Shown here piece after piece: positions 41,205-53,859 of a stretch of 64,000 nt of DNA (the stretch's first letter is position 1; every line of letters starts with the position of its first letter). The DNA lies in NCBI GenBank assembly GCA_003615045.1, contig ML014161.1, positions 1-64,000 of the forward strand, written 5' to 3'. Made by a program: the position numbers and the translations under genes. This DNA is from Caulochytrium protostelioides (lineage: Eukaryota; Chytridiomycota; Caulochytriomycetes; Caulochytriales; Caulochytriaceae). The notes beneath the pieces are model-generated. The model saw nothing but the letters and a program-made list of their open reading frames with translations, ran no database searches and was not told the origin of the DNA.

Positions 41205-44200
41205 CGGTAAGCCGATCAATCGCAGGTCGCAGGTCGATCCGTCACAGGAGGGGCGAGGACGGTGCAGAAATCACCGACAGACAGGCCTCCACCACCAGTG
41301 CGACGGCCACCGCCTCGGACGAAGCAGAATCAAAGGGATGGGAGGAGAGCGAGAGCGAGAGCGAGAGCGAGAGGGGGTGGGACAGGACGGGATGGCCCTA
41401 ATCAGACGGCAGCGAGCGACAACTCCGGATGTATCACCGACAGCCGCGCCAACAGAGGCACACTTTGCTGACAGAATGATGAATCAGCACAACGATGCCG
41501 TAACGTCACGCGAGCCGCTCGATAAGCTATCAAGCGACGATGCTGGGCAGCGGAGGAGCGCTACGCTCGATGGGACCAGAGAAGGGCCGCTGGCAGAGGA
41601 TCACGTGGCAAAAAGTGTGATGTGGCGGCGGGCGTGGGGGCGGGAAAGAAAGGAGAGGGCGGCGGAGGGGAAGGCGGGGGCCGTGGACGTCGGGAAAGAC
41701 GGGTGCCCCGTGAAAGCCAGTGACCACCGTCGCTCTGCAGTCGTTCACGTGGTAGGATGCACAGCGTCAAGCTACGTAACGGCACTCAACCCTAATCAAG
41801 CCGTGTGCAAGCAATAAAAAACGCCGTCAGCGATTGGTCACGTCGGGATGTCTAAAACCATGCAAGGGTACGATAAGCATCATGAATGCACCATCATCAG
41901 GAGCACAAAGAAAAACGCGTGAGTCCTATGTATCCAGCATCGATATCCCATGGCTTATATGTCCCTTAATAAGTCTTGCTGTGCCGGATCGATGATGATG
42001 ATGTGCCTATCATCCACGCCATCTGGCGCCGTGAAGCGTCAGCATGGCACGGCACGGCATGGCCAACACGCGCCATCCATGGGGTTGTCTCGCCATCGCC
42101 ATCGGTCTCATTCTCTTGCGCTCGCCGCGACGCGGTCGTCTCCGTCGCCACCACCGCCGCTGCTGGCACACAACATCCACATCCGCCAAACCACGGCCCC
42201 ACCATCCAACGCGGATCGGCCCGGGACGGCAGGACGTGTCGGGAGTCAGCGCGAAGCCCCCCAGCGCGCGGCGCGGCGCGGCGCGGCTTCGATGGCACGT
42301 GGATGCGGCGTTCCATAATGGCGGTGTGCGGTCGGCGCCGACGCCGGCGATGCGGCCATGTCTCTCGCGTGCAGAAGGGATGAAGGCGCGTGGGCCGCGC
42401 GTTGCCACCGCCACACCGCCACGCTCCATCCGTCCGCGCGCCCCGGTGAAAGCCGCATCGCCCGGTCGGAGGCCATGCTTTCAACCGCATCGCCCACCAT
42501 CGCCGCCCGTGGCAGAGTGTCGGAGCTAGCCCGCGTCCGTCCAGGAGGCCACTCAGTGACGGGCTCCCGACGACGACGAGCCGCGGATCCTCGCCCCCGT
42601 GCTTCACGGCTAAAATACGGCCGGGATGGGGGGGCTCGGCGTTGGGGGGGCCAACGCTGGCCCCGAAGGGCACGTCGTCGTCACGTTGGCCAACAGCCAA
42701 CACACCCCAACACAACACCGCGACCTGCCGGCCAGGGCTGACCCGACCGGAAGCGAGACGGTCGCGACGGCGCTGCGCCCGGCTCCCTACGAAACAGGCG
42801 GCAGCCGCAGGGGCTACGGTGGCGCATCGACGGGCGGATCGTGCCGGGTGACCTCGCTCACCCCAGCGTCGAGACCCTCCGGAGCATCGAGGCGGGCATG
42901 GCGCGGACGCCCACATTATCGAACGGGGGCGGTCCCTGAAATAGACCACACGATCCGACCGCCTGCTGGCGGAGGTAGCGCGGTGGCGATGGCGGCGACA
43001 GCGACCGCGGCAGCGACCGGCCCCGCCCCCGCGTCCGTGGGAAAATCAACAAGCGGATGGAAGCGTCGGCCGGCGGCGGCGACGAGATCAGCAATGGGGG
43101 CGGACTGGGGGATCAGAGATACGGACATGTCATTGCTGACACAACCGCTTCTATCGGAACAGATCGGAACCGATCGGCGAGAGAGGAAGGCGAGAGAGAG
43201 GATAGAGACCGCGGAGAAGGGGCAGTCGAGGCGCGGCGCGAGGGAACCATCCGCACCGATCGTGCGCATGGACAACGCGGGTGCTCCCGTGCACTGGCAG
43301 ATGCCCTGCGACCGTACCCCCGATCAACACCGCTCCAAAAGCTCCGTGTCGCTTGGGTCAGAGACGTCCTTGTGGCCACGCGATGCAAGGACGGCCGCGG
43401 CACTCGATGGCAGAGTCACTCGGTAGCAGAGCCATGGCGCATCATCATGATCTCATCACGATCATTCCATCCCTGGGACGCATCGCCGTGGTCGTCGACC
43501 TCGCTGCCAGCGGCTCGCGCCGCGAGACATCAGCGAGAGACCATGGCTCATGTAACGAGACAGCAGGACGGCGAGACGGCCAGACAAGCCAGGACTTGTT
43601 TTCGACAAAGCACATACGCGCTGTGGGCTCGGCCCACAACGGTCCACGGGTGGCTAGCTTACCTAAAGAGGAGACTCTATAACGGTGGTCGGGAAAGCGT
43701 CGGCTGGGGAGGAAACGCGAGGGAACCGTGCTGAAGGGGCGTGGCAGCGGTGATGGCACGGCCGCGGTGACGGCACGGCGGCGAGTGGGGCGGAGCGGCT
43801 TTGGGGGGGCGCGCGCACAGGGAAGAGGAGGGGGCGATCTGAGGGCGCCAAGAAGGCGAGCACCGCTGCGGAACTGGTGAACACGCACGTGGAAGCGGCG
43901 ATGAAAGGCGCCGCTTGGGACGGGTGCAACCCTCCAGGAACGTCAGTATGGCGAGGCGAGCAGCCGGTCGACGAGGGTGCGCGCCCGCAGGGGAAGAGCA
44001 AGGACGCGAGGTCGCCAAGGCGGTTGCTGGAAGGGCAATTGAAGGCTCGTGATGCAGGGTCGACAGCGAGAGAGACGGCACGGAAGAAAGGCGCGCTGAC
44101 CAAGACGAAGGAAGGAAGCGACGGAAACACGCGTGGCCCCCGCCGTGTGAGAAGCGCACGCGGTCAGGGAGAGGCGGAGAAGGGCGCCCACATACGCGCA

Positions 44201-47200
44201 CACGCACCTCAACACACACACACACACACACCCTCACCCTTCAGCACAGGGCCCTCGGATGGCCGCTGTAGCCAAATCGAGTATCCAGAAAGCGGACCGA
44301 ACTGAACGCAGACGGCGGTTTCTGACTCAGCGGAGCGGAGCGAGACGACGGCGGCGGTGGCGGCAACGGTCTGACGGCGTTCCGGAACGCCGAAAGACCA
44401 CGCAGCAGCACCGACAAAAAAGCAAAGAAAAAAGAGGCCTGGTGCAGGACACAACACGTGAGCTCGGGCAGGCGAAAGGCAAGAGGGGGGAACGAAGGAA
44501 TCGCGAAAAATGGAACGGGACGAAGGGGGCCAGGCCCGGCAGGGCGGGTCCGCTCACTAGCGACACACGTCGGCCGTCGGTTCTTGCTTCCGTGTTATGT
44601 CCGAAGCGCACAGCGAAGCGCGGCGCGGCACGGATTGTTGGACCACGACTTGGCACGGTGGGTGCGTACGACGTCGGAACCCACCTGCAATCCAACGGAC
44701 GCTCAGGAGCCACCTCGGCGCACCGCCCACGCTTCGGCCCCAAGGGCGTGGCACCGCGTCCAGGCACGGGCTTCCCAAACGAAGGGACCGCGCTGCGGGT
44801 CGGGTCTGCTTTGTCATATCAAGCGGGGCCCCGCACGAGCGTGCCAGCCATCCAGGGGCCCCCCCGCAGGAACGGTGCCAGCCGGTCGACGACAAACGGT
44901 GGCGGGTGGAGCATCGAACAGACCAAAGCAAAAAGACATGAGTGATTCGATGAGCGAATGATGAGACCATGATGAGTCTATGTTTCATATGGGCGCCCCT
45001 CCCGACGCGGCCGACACCGTGTCCCGCCGCCTCGTTTCCTGGCCCCAGCCAGCAAACCGCCAAGCACGCCGCCCCCCGCCACCCGAGGGCGCTGAGAGCG
45101 CACCCCGTCGCGACCGTTGCGCGAGCGTGGGCGGCGGCCAGGCCTGAAAACTCCCGCGATCCCACGAGCGGCCTCAGGGCCGGTCGCCGCGGGTGCATCG
45201 CCGCCACGACGCGGCGGCCGGATTCCCGTGGCGCGACCGTTATCCGCTTCTCCGTTCTCCGGCTCTCCCGTTCGTTCGAAGCGTTCAGACAACGAGCTGA
45301 TAACGTACGGGAGAAAAGGGAAAAAGGGAAATAGCAAGCGACGGTGGAACCACCAGTTTCCGACGCGACCCCGCCGGCTGGATGCTGCTGCCATGCTACG
45401 CTATGTCATGCCATGCCGGAGCCGAGCAGCGCCCGCCCGCGTCGAAGGTGGCCAGTGGGGCACGATGCCCGCCGGAGGCCTCGCCCCGCCTTCAGGCCGT
45501 CCCGGGGGCGCAAGGCAGGCAGGCAGGCAGGCAGGCAAGCCGACCGACAGACCCGGCGTCCGAGCGTGAAAACGAAAGGCCGTTGCGACGTTGTGTCCCC
45601 ATGACGAGCGAGGCCAACATCCCCCCGCGCCGACCGACGCGAGACAAAGCGGCTCAGGCAGCGGCGGACCACGGCCGAAAGGCACGTTCGAAACCACGGA
45701 GGCGCGTCCGGCTGGCCGAAGCCCACGTCTCCGCCCGCGTCACGCCGCCGCCGCCGCTGCGTCAGCGCCAAGGGAAGGGGGCTCTTCCGGCGACGCGCGA
45801 CGCCGAAGCCGTGAGCGCCGCATGGACGTGCGTCGCCGGCACGTACCGGGCCCCTGCCAGGACGGTGCCGTCACCGCGGCGCAACGACGCGGAGGGCCGG
45901 CGAGAGTGGGCAGCGTGGCCAGCGTGTGTGCACCCTGAAGCCGCAACGGCGCCGCAGACAACGACGCGTACCCCATCCTGTCCTGTGCGCGTGTGTGTGT
46001 CCGTGCGCTCCATGGGCTCGCCGTTGGGTCGCAGCATCGGCCCCGTCGACGCCTGAAGGCGGTCCCCGCCTTGGGGGGCCCCGTGCCACCCGGTTGAGGC
46101 GTGAGCCGGTAAGTCATGAGCCATCGGGATGAGAAAGCGGCGAAAGTGCCGGGCGGGCAAGGCGCAGCAGACAAACCCCAGACAACACGGTCACTTCTCC
46201 ATGCGGCATGCACAGCCCGTGAGCCGGCGCTGTACACCCCCGTCGTCACCCCTGCCGCGTTGCCATGCTGCCTGTGGCCGCAACGTGCGGCACACTCGCC
46301 TGCGTTTCTCACAGCGCGTGAGGCGATGCGACGCCCGGCAGTGCCGACGGCAGGGGGGCGTGCACATGGGGTCCCACGGAAAGGGAACGACGAACGCGCG
46401 AGCTGCACACGCGCTCACGCGCCTGCGAAACAGGCGCCGCGGAGCAGGACGCCTGGTCGAAGCACCAGCGCGGAAGAGCGGGAGGGGTTAGCACGAGCCA
46501 GACAGCAGTGGTGGGACCGCCTAGCGTCGGCCTGCATGGCCTCGCGGATTCGGCGCCCTCACACGAACCCTGACGCCTCCCGACCCTTCCGTTCATCATT
46601 TCGTGCATGCCCATGTCCCGTGCCGCACAGGACTCAGGGGTCGGGTGCGGACCACGGCCGGACCGTGGCCGGCCGCCCGCGAAGCCACCAGAGCGCGAGA
46701 CGATGCCGTCGGCGCCGGAGACCGCCCAGCACGAAAGAAGGAGAAAAAGGCATCGGGCGCGTGCAGGTCGGATGCAGCGCTTGCGGCGGAAGGCAACCCC
46801 GAAGCGCAAAGCAAGCCACCCTCTCCCCCACAAGCCTCGATCAAGCGAAGCCAAGCATGGGAGGTCATGAGAAGGCAAGTGCCCGCCTTCGCGAGAAAAG
46901 CAACAAAAAGAGCACAGCGCACGCATCAGACCGCCACTCATGGGGTCACCATGACCCCATGGGTCTCGAGTTACTTTTCGTGACTTTTTCGTAATTCATT
47001 GCCAGGCTCGGGGAGGAGTCTGGGTGGCCTGCCGACTACGGCTGCTACGGCGACGGCGACGGCCAGCTGATGACGAGCTTGGCACGGGTTGGTCTGGCCA
47101 CGCCATGCGCTCACCGAAGCCGAAGAGCGCCTCCGCATATCGCATGTCGCCAACCATCGATGACGCGGACCCATCGATTAATGGCGCCAAAGGGACTGGA

Positions 47201-47567
47201 GCCTTGGCCCACGCGCTCAGCACTGCTGTCGACGTGAGATGCCACCGACCAGCCGCGACGGCAACCTTCCCGACGGTAGCCTTCATGCGATGGAAACGGA
47301 CAAAAAATTAAAGGAGCTCAGCTCGCCATGGCAACGGCGTGACCCGAGCGGCGGCCACGGCCTACAGGCCGGCCGCTCGCGAGGCCGGCTTTGACGGGGC
47401 CTCTGCTGCGGCACATGGGTCGTGCTTTGTGCTCACGGCGGCTTGCTGACGAAATCGGGCGTGCCATGGTTCGACAAGACATATAGCACGACGGTGCCAG
47501 GCGCACGCCGTGATGCGCGCAGGCCGGCACGCACTCCATGTGGAGTGGTGGAAGGCATCGGCGGATA

Positions 47568-47620
47568 GCATGGCATGGCATGGCATGGCATGGCATGGCA
47601 TGGCATGGCATGGCATGGCA
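47568..47620. repeat. (ATGGC)10 pentanucleotide microsatellite
   Basis: Ten perfect units are followed by a degenerate ttgcatgcatggcatgg. It lies in the gene-poor stretch. Confidence 0.97.
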
Positions 47621-48280
47621 TTGCATGCATGGCATGGGACGAGACGGCCCCCCGACAGATATTCGATTTTGACTGGGGTGCTTGGCGCTTTTCTTTCCTA
47701 AGTTTTACCGCGAGCGGGACGGTCGTGGCGGGAGCGCGCCGTCTTCTGTCGGAGTTTTCCGACGTGAGAAAATCAGAATGACACTTACCTCGTGAGGTGG
47801 GGCTTGGCGGGGTTGGTGGGAAGCCTATCGACCAGACGCAAGAACGGCAAGACGAAAGGGCAACCGATGGCGCGAAGTCGATGTTACGCACCTGCGAAGC
47901 ACGTCTGGAACCTGCACAGCTGCCCATCGACGTGCATCGCCCGGGCACAGCACGCGATAGGGGAACAGGGGAAGGAGGGTGCGGCGAGATGAAGACTCGG
48001 ACATTGCCGTCGCGTGTGCCGAGACCCACAGCGGAGCGGGGCCGACCGGGTGACGTGGCCGGTGCGATAAGAGTTCACCCGTCCGTCCGCCCATGCGTCG
48101 TCAGCGCGTCGCAACCCAGCACAGGGGAGTATGAACCATTTTTGCAGGGCGATGCCCACGGGTTGTTGCAGGCAGCACAGCCGTTGCATGGGAGCGTGCC
48201 AGAGTATCGCCGAGTTCACCGAATGGTCAAGTAAAAATGAAAGTCAGCATCATCCCACTCCGTCGGGCCCAGTGTGGCCG

Positions 48281-48859
48281 TCATGGGTCCGTCACACCGT
48301 CGCAGGTACGGCAACCAGCCCAGCAAATAATGACCCATACCCTCTCCAGAGAAAGAGTTTCCAGGCACCAGAATGGCACAATTGCGCCCGATAGCATGTC
48401 ACATGACAAGCCCCCAGATGGCAACGGTAACACCCAAATTTGAATGATAGGCAGGGGCAACGTCCCCGTCAGAAATGGCGGCACCGGAGTCGGGATTCGT
48501 GAGGCAACGTGTTTCCGTGTGTCCGTGTCGATCCACCATGTGATGACGTCAAAATGGGAGGCCGTAGCAAGTATCGTCGCCATGGTCATGGGTGAACCGG
48601 AATGACCCAAATATTCATTAATGTCGTGGCCGGATGAGAAGAAATCGAGACAATCGAGCCGGAATGGGTTCGTTGGGTTGGCCGCCGGGTTTGCGAGAGT
48701 AAGAAAGTAAGTCAAACGAATGACAAGCACCTCGTTAGATGCCGTGTAATTGAGCCAGGGTAGTTCAGTCCAGTCAAAGACAAAAAATATGGAAGACACG
48801 CGAGAAAGACGAGGAGGCAAAACCCCAATCATTGTAAAAACACAGATACAATACAACAT
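48281..48859 (-). other. Orphan open frame in an AT-richer island, doubtful gene
   Basis: A 192-codon frame with composition unlike the Arg-rich noise around it: hydrophobic, Leu/Ile/Trp/Thr-rich (VFDWTELPWLNYT, FDVITWWIDTD). The first codon is a non-ATG type. An ATG lies about nine codons in (MIGVLPP). It resembles no family I know and there is no regulatory evidence. It may be remnant mobile-element sequence or chance. Confidence 0.25.
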
Positions 48860-51446
48860 GAACAGATAGTCAGAAGAGTAGATAGTGAGTCACGCGCTAT
48901 GTCCATATAAATATTTGGCTGCGTTTCTCATCGGCAAGGCTCGGTCGGCATTTCTCCTTTTTGCCAAAACTGCAGTTTGCCTTGAGACGTTGAAAGTTGC
49001 TTCCCCGTTCGGTGCTATGGAATCAATTTTCTGCTGACGAGAGACCGTCGACAAAGCCGGGAGTTCAGAGTTAGCGGGCAGCAGGAACCATACCTTATGG
49101 GACCAGAAAGTCGGATAAAAAGTGTTCAACCGAAAAACTCAGTGTCTATGGTCGTCAGTCGCTTATAACGTCGAAGGTCGATCGATGCAAGATCTTCAGT
49201 CCGATCTTTTCTGCGTGGGGATGCCAGGGGGGAGATAGTTTGAGGTATCACACGTGTTTAAATGCCGGTATCAACGGTGCAAACACTCGTTGTGAGCACG
49301 TTCTCACGTTCTCTTGAAACTAGCCACCACCTGGGTGAAGCATGCGCTCCACGCTCCTCCATGTCTCTTTATATCCGAATAGACCCGGTCTATTTTGTTG
49401 TTCGATTTGCCCTGATCTCGGACACGAGGCCCCCTTTAACATCCACGGGAACCACCGCCACTGAGTGGGCCCGCGCGTGATGATATCATCCGGATGAGGC
49501 GCTCTTTCGGTCCCTGATGCCTTCCCCAGCCATTGAGCCGATCTTCGATGCCCGTGGCTTGCCAAGCGTTCTAAACGTGTTGTGCCGTGCCCGAAACACC
49601 CGAGATGGTGCCGCGCCCACACCCGCACCCGCCGTCGTGATGGCCCGCCGGGCGGACGTCCACGCGCGCCATTTGATGAATTCTTGACACACCCGTGGGT
49701 CCACACAGCGTTCTGACGTTCCCCTAACTCTGAGTTCTTCGAGCGTTGTGGGGGCAGGCAGCATGGCAGAACCATGCGCGCGAAAAGGCGCCTGCCTATG
49801 CGCCTCCGTGTCGGCAACGCGTGCGTTCGATGGCACGCCTTGTCTGTTTTTTTTTTGTAGTCATGCGAGCGCTAATTTTTTTGCTCATGTTTTTTCTCCC
49901 GGGTAATCTGATGGTCTTCGCATGGGCCCCGGGCCATCCCGATCCCCATCCGATCCTGGGATGGGCCGTGCCGAGCCAGAGCGAGCTTCAGACATCGCCC
50001 CCCACGCCACGGCAGCGTGGTGTCCCAGGCCAGGTCTCATCGGCCACGGTCGGGCCTGGCGCCTCCCGGAGTGCATGGCGATAACGCGTGACGGCGGCGG
50101 GAGCGGCGGGGAGCAGCGTCGTGGCGGTGGGCCCACGCCGACGCCCACGCCGATGCTAATGCTGATGCTGTCGCTGACGCTAACGCCGACGCTGGCGCTG
50201 GACGCTCACACTTGCGGCCGTTTCCCCAGAGATACGCCACCGGGATCGCCCAGCCGCCGCTTTGTCACCTGCCCCGCGTTGTTGTTGTGCCACCGTGGCT
50301 TGCCGCCAGAGTCGATGAACCGATGGCCCTGCCTACCGACCCGCCGCGCACCAACGCGGCGGTGGCGCCATGCGCCCCAAGGTTCTGGGGGGCCGGCCCC
50401 CTCCCGACACCGACCCTGCGCCGCCAGGCGACGCGGGCCGATCAGGCGCCGAGACAGCGGGTGGAGCGCCCTGATCGATGGCGAAGACCGGTGAGGCATC
50501 ACGGGACCGGCGGCCCACGGAGCCGGGCGCTCCCTCGCCTTCGCGGCGGCCTTCCCAACGGCCTTCCTGGAGGGCCCCGCGACAACACAACACGAAGGCG
50601 GGTAAAATGGCCCCTTCGCCACCTCGACGGGACCGATGCGATGAACATCTTGACAAAACGCCGCGCGAAGCGAAGCGATAACGACCTCTCGCGGCATGGA
50701 TGCCGGACGCACCCGCCAGGTCGAAGCTCGAAGATCGAGCGAGAGCCGTGCGGGGGGTGGGGCATGCGCATGCTCTGCGCATCCGGAATGCCACGCCTCC
50801 TCTGGGCCGAGAGCACCGCCGACGGAAGAACGGAGGCCGCGCCATTCGGTTTGCTTACATTACGGGGGGAAGGCCGCCGCCGTGCTGCCGACCTGTGGCG
50901 CCCTACGCCGCCGACGGCCGACGGTCGCGGCGCGCTGACACTTTGATTCAGGGGTGCCAACGGAAGCGGGTCCTTCACCATGAGTCTTCGCTACGCAGCC
51001 TGAATCCGAGGATTCCTCCCGCCGGCCCAAACACGGATCGTTGAGCCATGATCGCCGTCTCATCGGCGTGGCACGAATGCTGGCCCGCATGGACCATCGG
51101 GGAAGGAAGCTGTCCCAACGATGCCCGTCGCGACATGGGGTCATGAGAGCACTGTGCAAGCGAGCTTGCCTGCGCAGCATGCGGCCGCCTTCCACCAGCG
51201 ACAGCGACCGCTTCACGCGTCGAGACCTGAGGCGCTTCGCACCGTCTTTCATGCGAGAGGGGGTGCCCACGACCTCGCGCGTTGTGCGGTGAGGGGACAT
51301 CAGCCTCGTTCTTGTTAATGTTTTGTTTGAGCTGATGGCCGTGATCTCCACCCCAAGGGGTCACTTGGCCCGCGGCAAAGCCTCGATCCTCGACGATGCG
51401 AATATCATAAATAAATTAGTGATCAGTCCCTCGTTCCCGAGGGCAG

Positions 51447-52202
51447 CTAAAGCTCTTCCACCAGCGGTTTGGCCGACTCGTTCGGATTAGAGGGCATCAT
51501 AGGGTCTGAGGCCGTCGGCGGGTCCATGACGCCCAGGTGGACGTCCATCTGGACATACATGCCTTCACCGGCCTCGAGGCCGTCATCGTCGCTTCCGCCG
51601 TCATAACTGCTGGGCTCGCCTTCGTCGCCGAAGGCGCCTTGGTGCGAAGCTTCTTCACCGCCATCGCTATCCACTTCCGGTCCGTCGGCTTCCGGCCCAC
51701 CGGCTTCGGCATCGCTATCACTGGGCACAACGACCCACTCCGGATCCAGGCGGCCGCCCGGGCCCAAGTTCTGGAGCACCGACGGATCCGGCAGATCAAT
51801 CACGCCGTCAGTATGAAGCGCCGGCGGCGCGCCTGAACTGGCGCCGCGGGATGGAGGCCCACGCAAGTCGTGCATCCCCGCGGGTGGGGGCAGCCCGATG
51901 GCGGCATTGGCGGCCGCCAGCTGCGGAAGAAACGCCTCCAGCTGGGCAATGAGCGCCGCCGGTCCGTCCAGCGAGGCCGGGTCGGCGCCGCCGAGCCCAG
52001 AGAGGAAACTCGGCAGGCCCGGCGGACCGGAAGCAGCGGGCCCACTCGGACCGCGTGCCGGTCCTGAGCCCGCGGCGGCGGCCGTGGCCGGTGTGTCGAG
52101 GAATGTGGTGGTATCAGTGTGCGGTGCTGCGCGCTGTGGCGACGGCCTCGATGCCGGCGTGGCGACATCCGCTGGCGGCGGCGGCGCGGAGTCAGCTGGC
52201 AT
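51447..52202 (-). CDS. Orphan acidic protein, 251 aa
   Basis: I do not recognise the family. The ATG at 52202 starts a Pro/Ala/Thr-rich N-terminus (residues 1-65) and then a Gly/Leu segment (SFLSGLGGADP, AALIAQLEAFLPQLAAANA, ~66-105) that could be a short amphipathic helix. A conserved-looking WVVVPSDSDAE follows (~152-162), then a strongly acidic stretch (~160-215), and it ends GMYVQMDVHLGVMDPP...KPLVEEL. There is no signal peptide or membrane segment. The stop at 51447 is followed by an AT-rich 3' region (aatatcataaataaat near 51400-51416) suggesting a real transcript end. A nuclear or chaperone-like acidic adaptor is possible but unsupported. Confidence 0.6.
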   Translation of the reverse strand: MPADSAPPPPADVATPASRPSPQRAAPHTDTTTFLDTPATAAAAGSGPARGPSGPAASGPPGLPSFLSGLGGADPASLDGPAALIAQLEAFLPQLAAANAAIGLPPPAGMHDLRGPPSRGASSGAPPALHTDGVIDLPDPSVLQNLGPGGRLDPEWVVVPSDSDAEAGGPEADGPEVDSDGGEEASHQGAFGDEGEPSSYDGGSDDDGLEAGEGMYVQMDVHLGVMDPPTASDPMMPSNPNESAKPLVEEL

Positions 52203-53445
52203 GGTCGTGGCGATGCGCGTGGCGATGCGCGCGCGCGCGTGGGGTCACCGGGTCCACGGCAGGAGCGGTCGCAGGGCGCTAGTGAATCAACCGGCAAAAC
52301 GTGGTCAATGCGATAGCGACGGCGATCACGATCCTCTCGAAACCCCCTGCAGCGGATAAAAAGGAGAAAATGAAAAATGGGTCCAGGTCACGAGGGACGG
52401 AGATTGACGACGCCTCGCCAGGGACTCAGGCAACGAACAAGGGCGCCTTGGATAGGCGGAATGAGCGACGACGTCAAACTCGCTATGTTCTGCCAAATCG
52501 ATGCAAGCGCTGTGGAGAGATATTGCCGAAGATATGTGAGGTTGCGATGGCGCGATGTCATCCAGATCCTGGTGGGTATGAAAAAGGCACAGCTGGTGGA
52601 GCGGACCGGAGCGGAGTTCAGGTTGGTAAATTCGGGGTGTGGGGGTGACCGCCGTGAGAGCGGGTGGATGGGGGGGTTGGATAAGGGACTACATTTGAAA
52701 ACCCACAAGATATGTGGGATATACCTGGGTATGACAAACACAGGCGCAGATTCTCATTGTACAGTAGTCTGTGAAAGAACGAAACGGCGATCGCTTTAGT
52801 GGGACGACGGCGTCACGGGTGATCCTACGGGGTTCTGCCGCACGACACGACAGTGCGACGGTCGGCAACACAGGCGCCGCGGCTGACGCGGCTCTCCGTC
52901 CCCCTTTTCGGCCATCTCCGACACGGCGTGGCATGCTGCCAGGCTTTCGTCTTGCACACCTTGCGGACCCACGCGGGGGCTTGCCGGGACCCGCGAATGG
53001 CGCGATATCGCCGCGGTGACGCTCGTGGCGATGAGCGCTTGGCGGAGCAGCGCCGACACGATGCCATCAGATGATGCCATTTGGCATGCGATGCGATGGG
53101 CAAGAAGCAGCGTATCTCATGACCTGGTGATCAATGCGTAACGAGATGCGGATGGTCGTTGCTGTTACGGCGCGGGGACGGCCCCAGGCACGACCCCAGG
53201 CACGACCTAACTCGTGATGTACCTTGGGCTCACTTCGCAAGCGTCGATCGATAGAGACCACCTGAAGGTTCCGACGGCGCCGCCCTACCAGGCATCGTGA
53301 CGCCTGCCGCCTTGCTGGCCGTACTCCTTCTCACAGCTGCTGCGTCCTGCGCCCACGTGCCTGCATCCACCCCCTGCCGTTGCGGCCCCCCTTCTCCCCG
53401 TGCTTGTGTGCGTGACGGAGCCGTCGCCACGTGAGCCGCGTGGCC
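52203..53445. other. Intergenic region upstream of TFB5
   Basis: Divergent promoter region between the acidic orphan protein and TFB5. It contains an AT-richer segment at 52680-52760. No gene or RNA was recognised. Confidence 0.5.
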
Positions 53446-53655
53446 ATGGTCCAAGCGGTTCGCGGTGTGCTGCTCCAGATGGACGCCGCCATCAAGCAGA
53501 TCATCCTAGAGATCAACGACCAAAGTCCGCAGCCGTTTATCCTCGAAGACTTGGACGACGAGCACGTCTTCGTGCAGGAGGAATCGGTCGATCTGGTTCG
53601 CGCTAAGCTTGATGAGATCCTCGAAAAGAACACCTACAAGGTCGACGAAGAGTAA
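53446..53655 (+). CDS. TFB5: TFIIH subunit Tfb5 (TTDA/GTF2H5)
   Basis: The smallest TFIIH subunit, which stabilises the complex through Tfb2/p52 and is needed for nucleotide excision repair. The 69-residue product (yeast 72, human 71) is recognisable along its whole length: VQAVRGVLLQMDAAIKQIIL, FILEDLDDEHVFVQEE, then LVRAKLDEILEKNTY. The ATG at 53446 gives the family N-terminus; the frame upstream opens with GTG at 53431. The variant Met replaces the Cys usually seen after LLQ. The gene is convergent with COX18, their stop codons 205 bp apart. Confidence 0.95.
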   Translation: MVQAVRGVLLQMDAAIKQIILEINDQSPQPFILEDLDDEHVFVQEESVDLVRAKLDEILEKNTYKVDEE

Positions 53656-53674
53656 TCGATTAATCGATTAATCG
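53653..53674. repeat. TTAATCGA direct/palindromic repeat at the TFB5 stop codon
   Basis: The stop codon TAA begins a run of taatcgat-taatcgat-taatcgac. Each ATCGAT and TTAA is itself palindromic, so the run can form a short hairpin at the end of the message. Confidence 0.85.
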
Positions 53675-53859
53675 ACTCTGCGAGTTCGCCACTGCGACGG
53701 CGATGATGATGCCTTAGAGCGTGACCATGGCCAAAGTGCAGCAGACCGTCGCATCGCCTGCTGCGTGACTGCTGGCGGTGGTTGGCCACCCCGGTATCAT
53801 AAAGAAGATTTATTTATACATTTATTTATATACAGCTGGCAGTTAGCCGCCATGAGAGC

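Larger units (their letters stand above)
41205..51446. other. About 10 kb with no supportable gene
   Basis: Every open frame in this stretch is Arg/Pro/Ala-rich, overlaps others on both strands and lacks recognisable motifs. GC content varies: 41810-42020 and 48240-49480 are AT-richer, while 45000-47000 is GC-rich. Simple repeats are (AC)n at 44212-44231, (GGCA)n at 45513-45538 and (ATGGC)n at 47568-47620. The two CACGTG sites near 41602 and 41746 belong to the bHLH upstream region. No tRNA, rRNA or spliceosomal RNA was recognised. Long non-coding RNA, multi-intron genes or a structural chromosome region cannot be excluded. Confidence 0.5.

Noticed and set aside
44209-47000. Several 200-290-codon overlapping frames on both strands
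   Set aside because: Composition follows GC content, many open at non-ATG codons, and no domain, signal peptide or conserved motif is visible.
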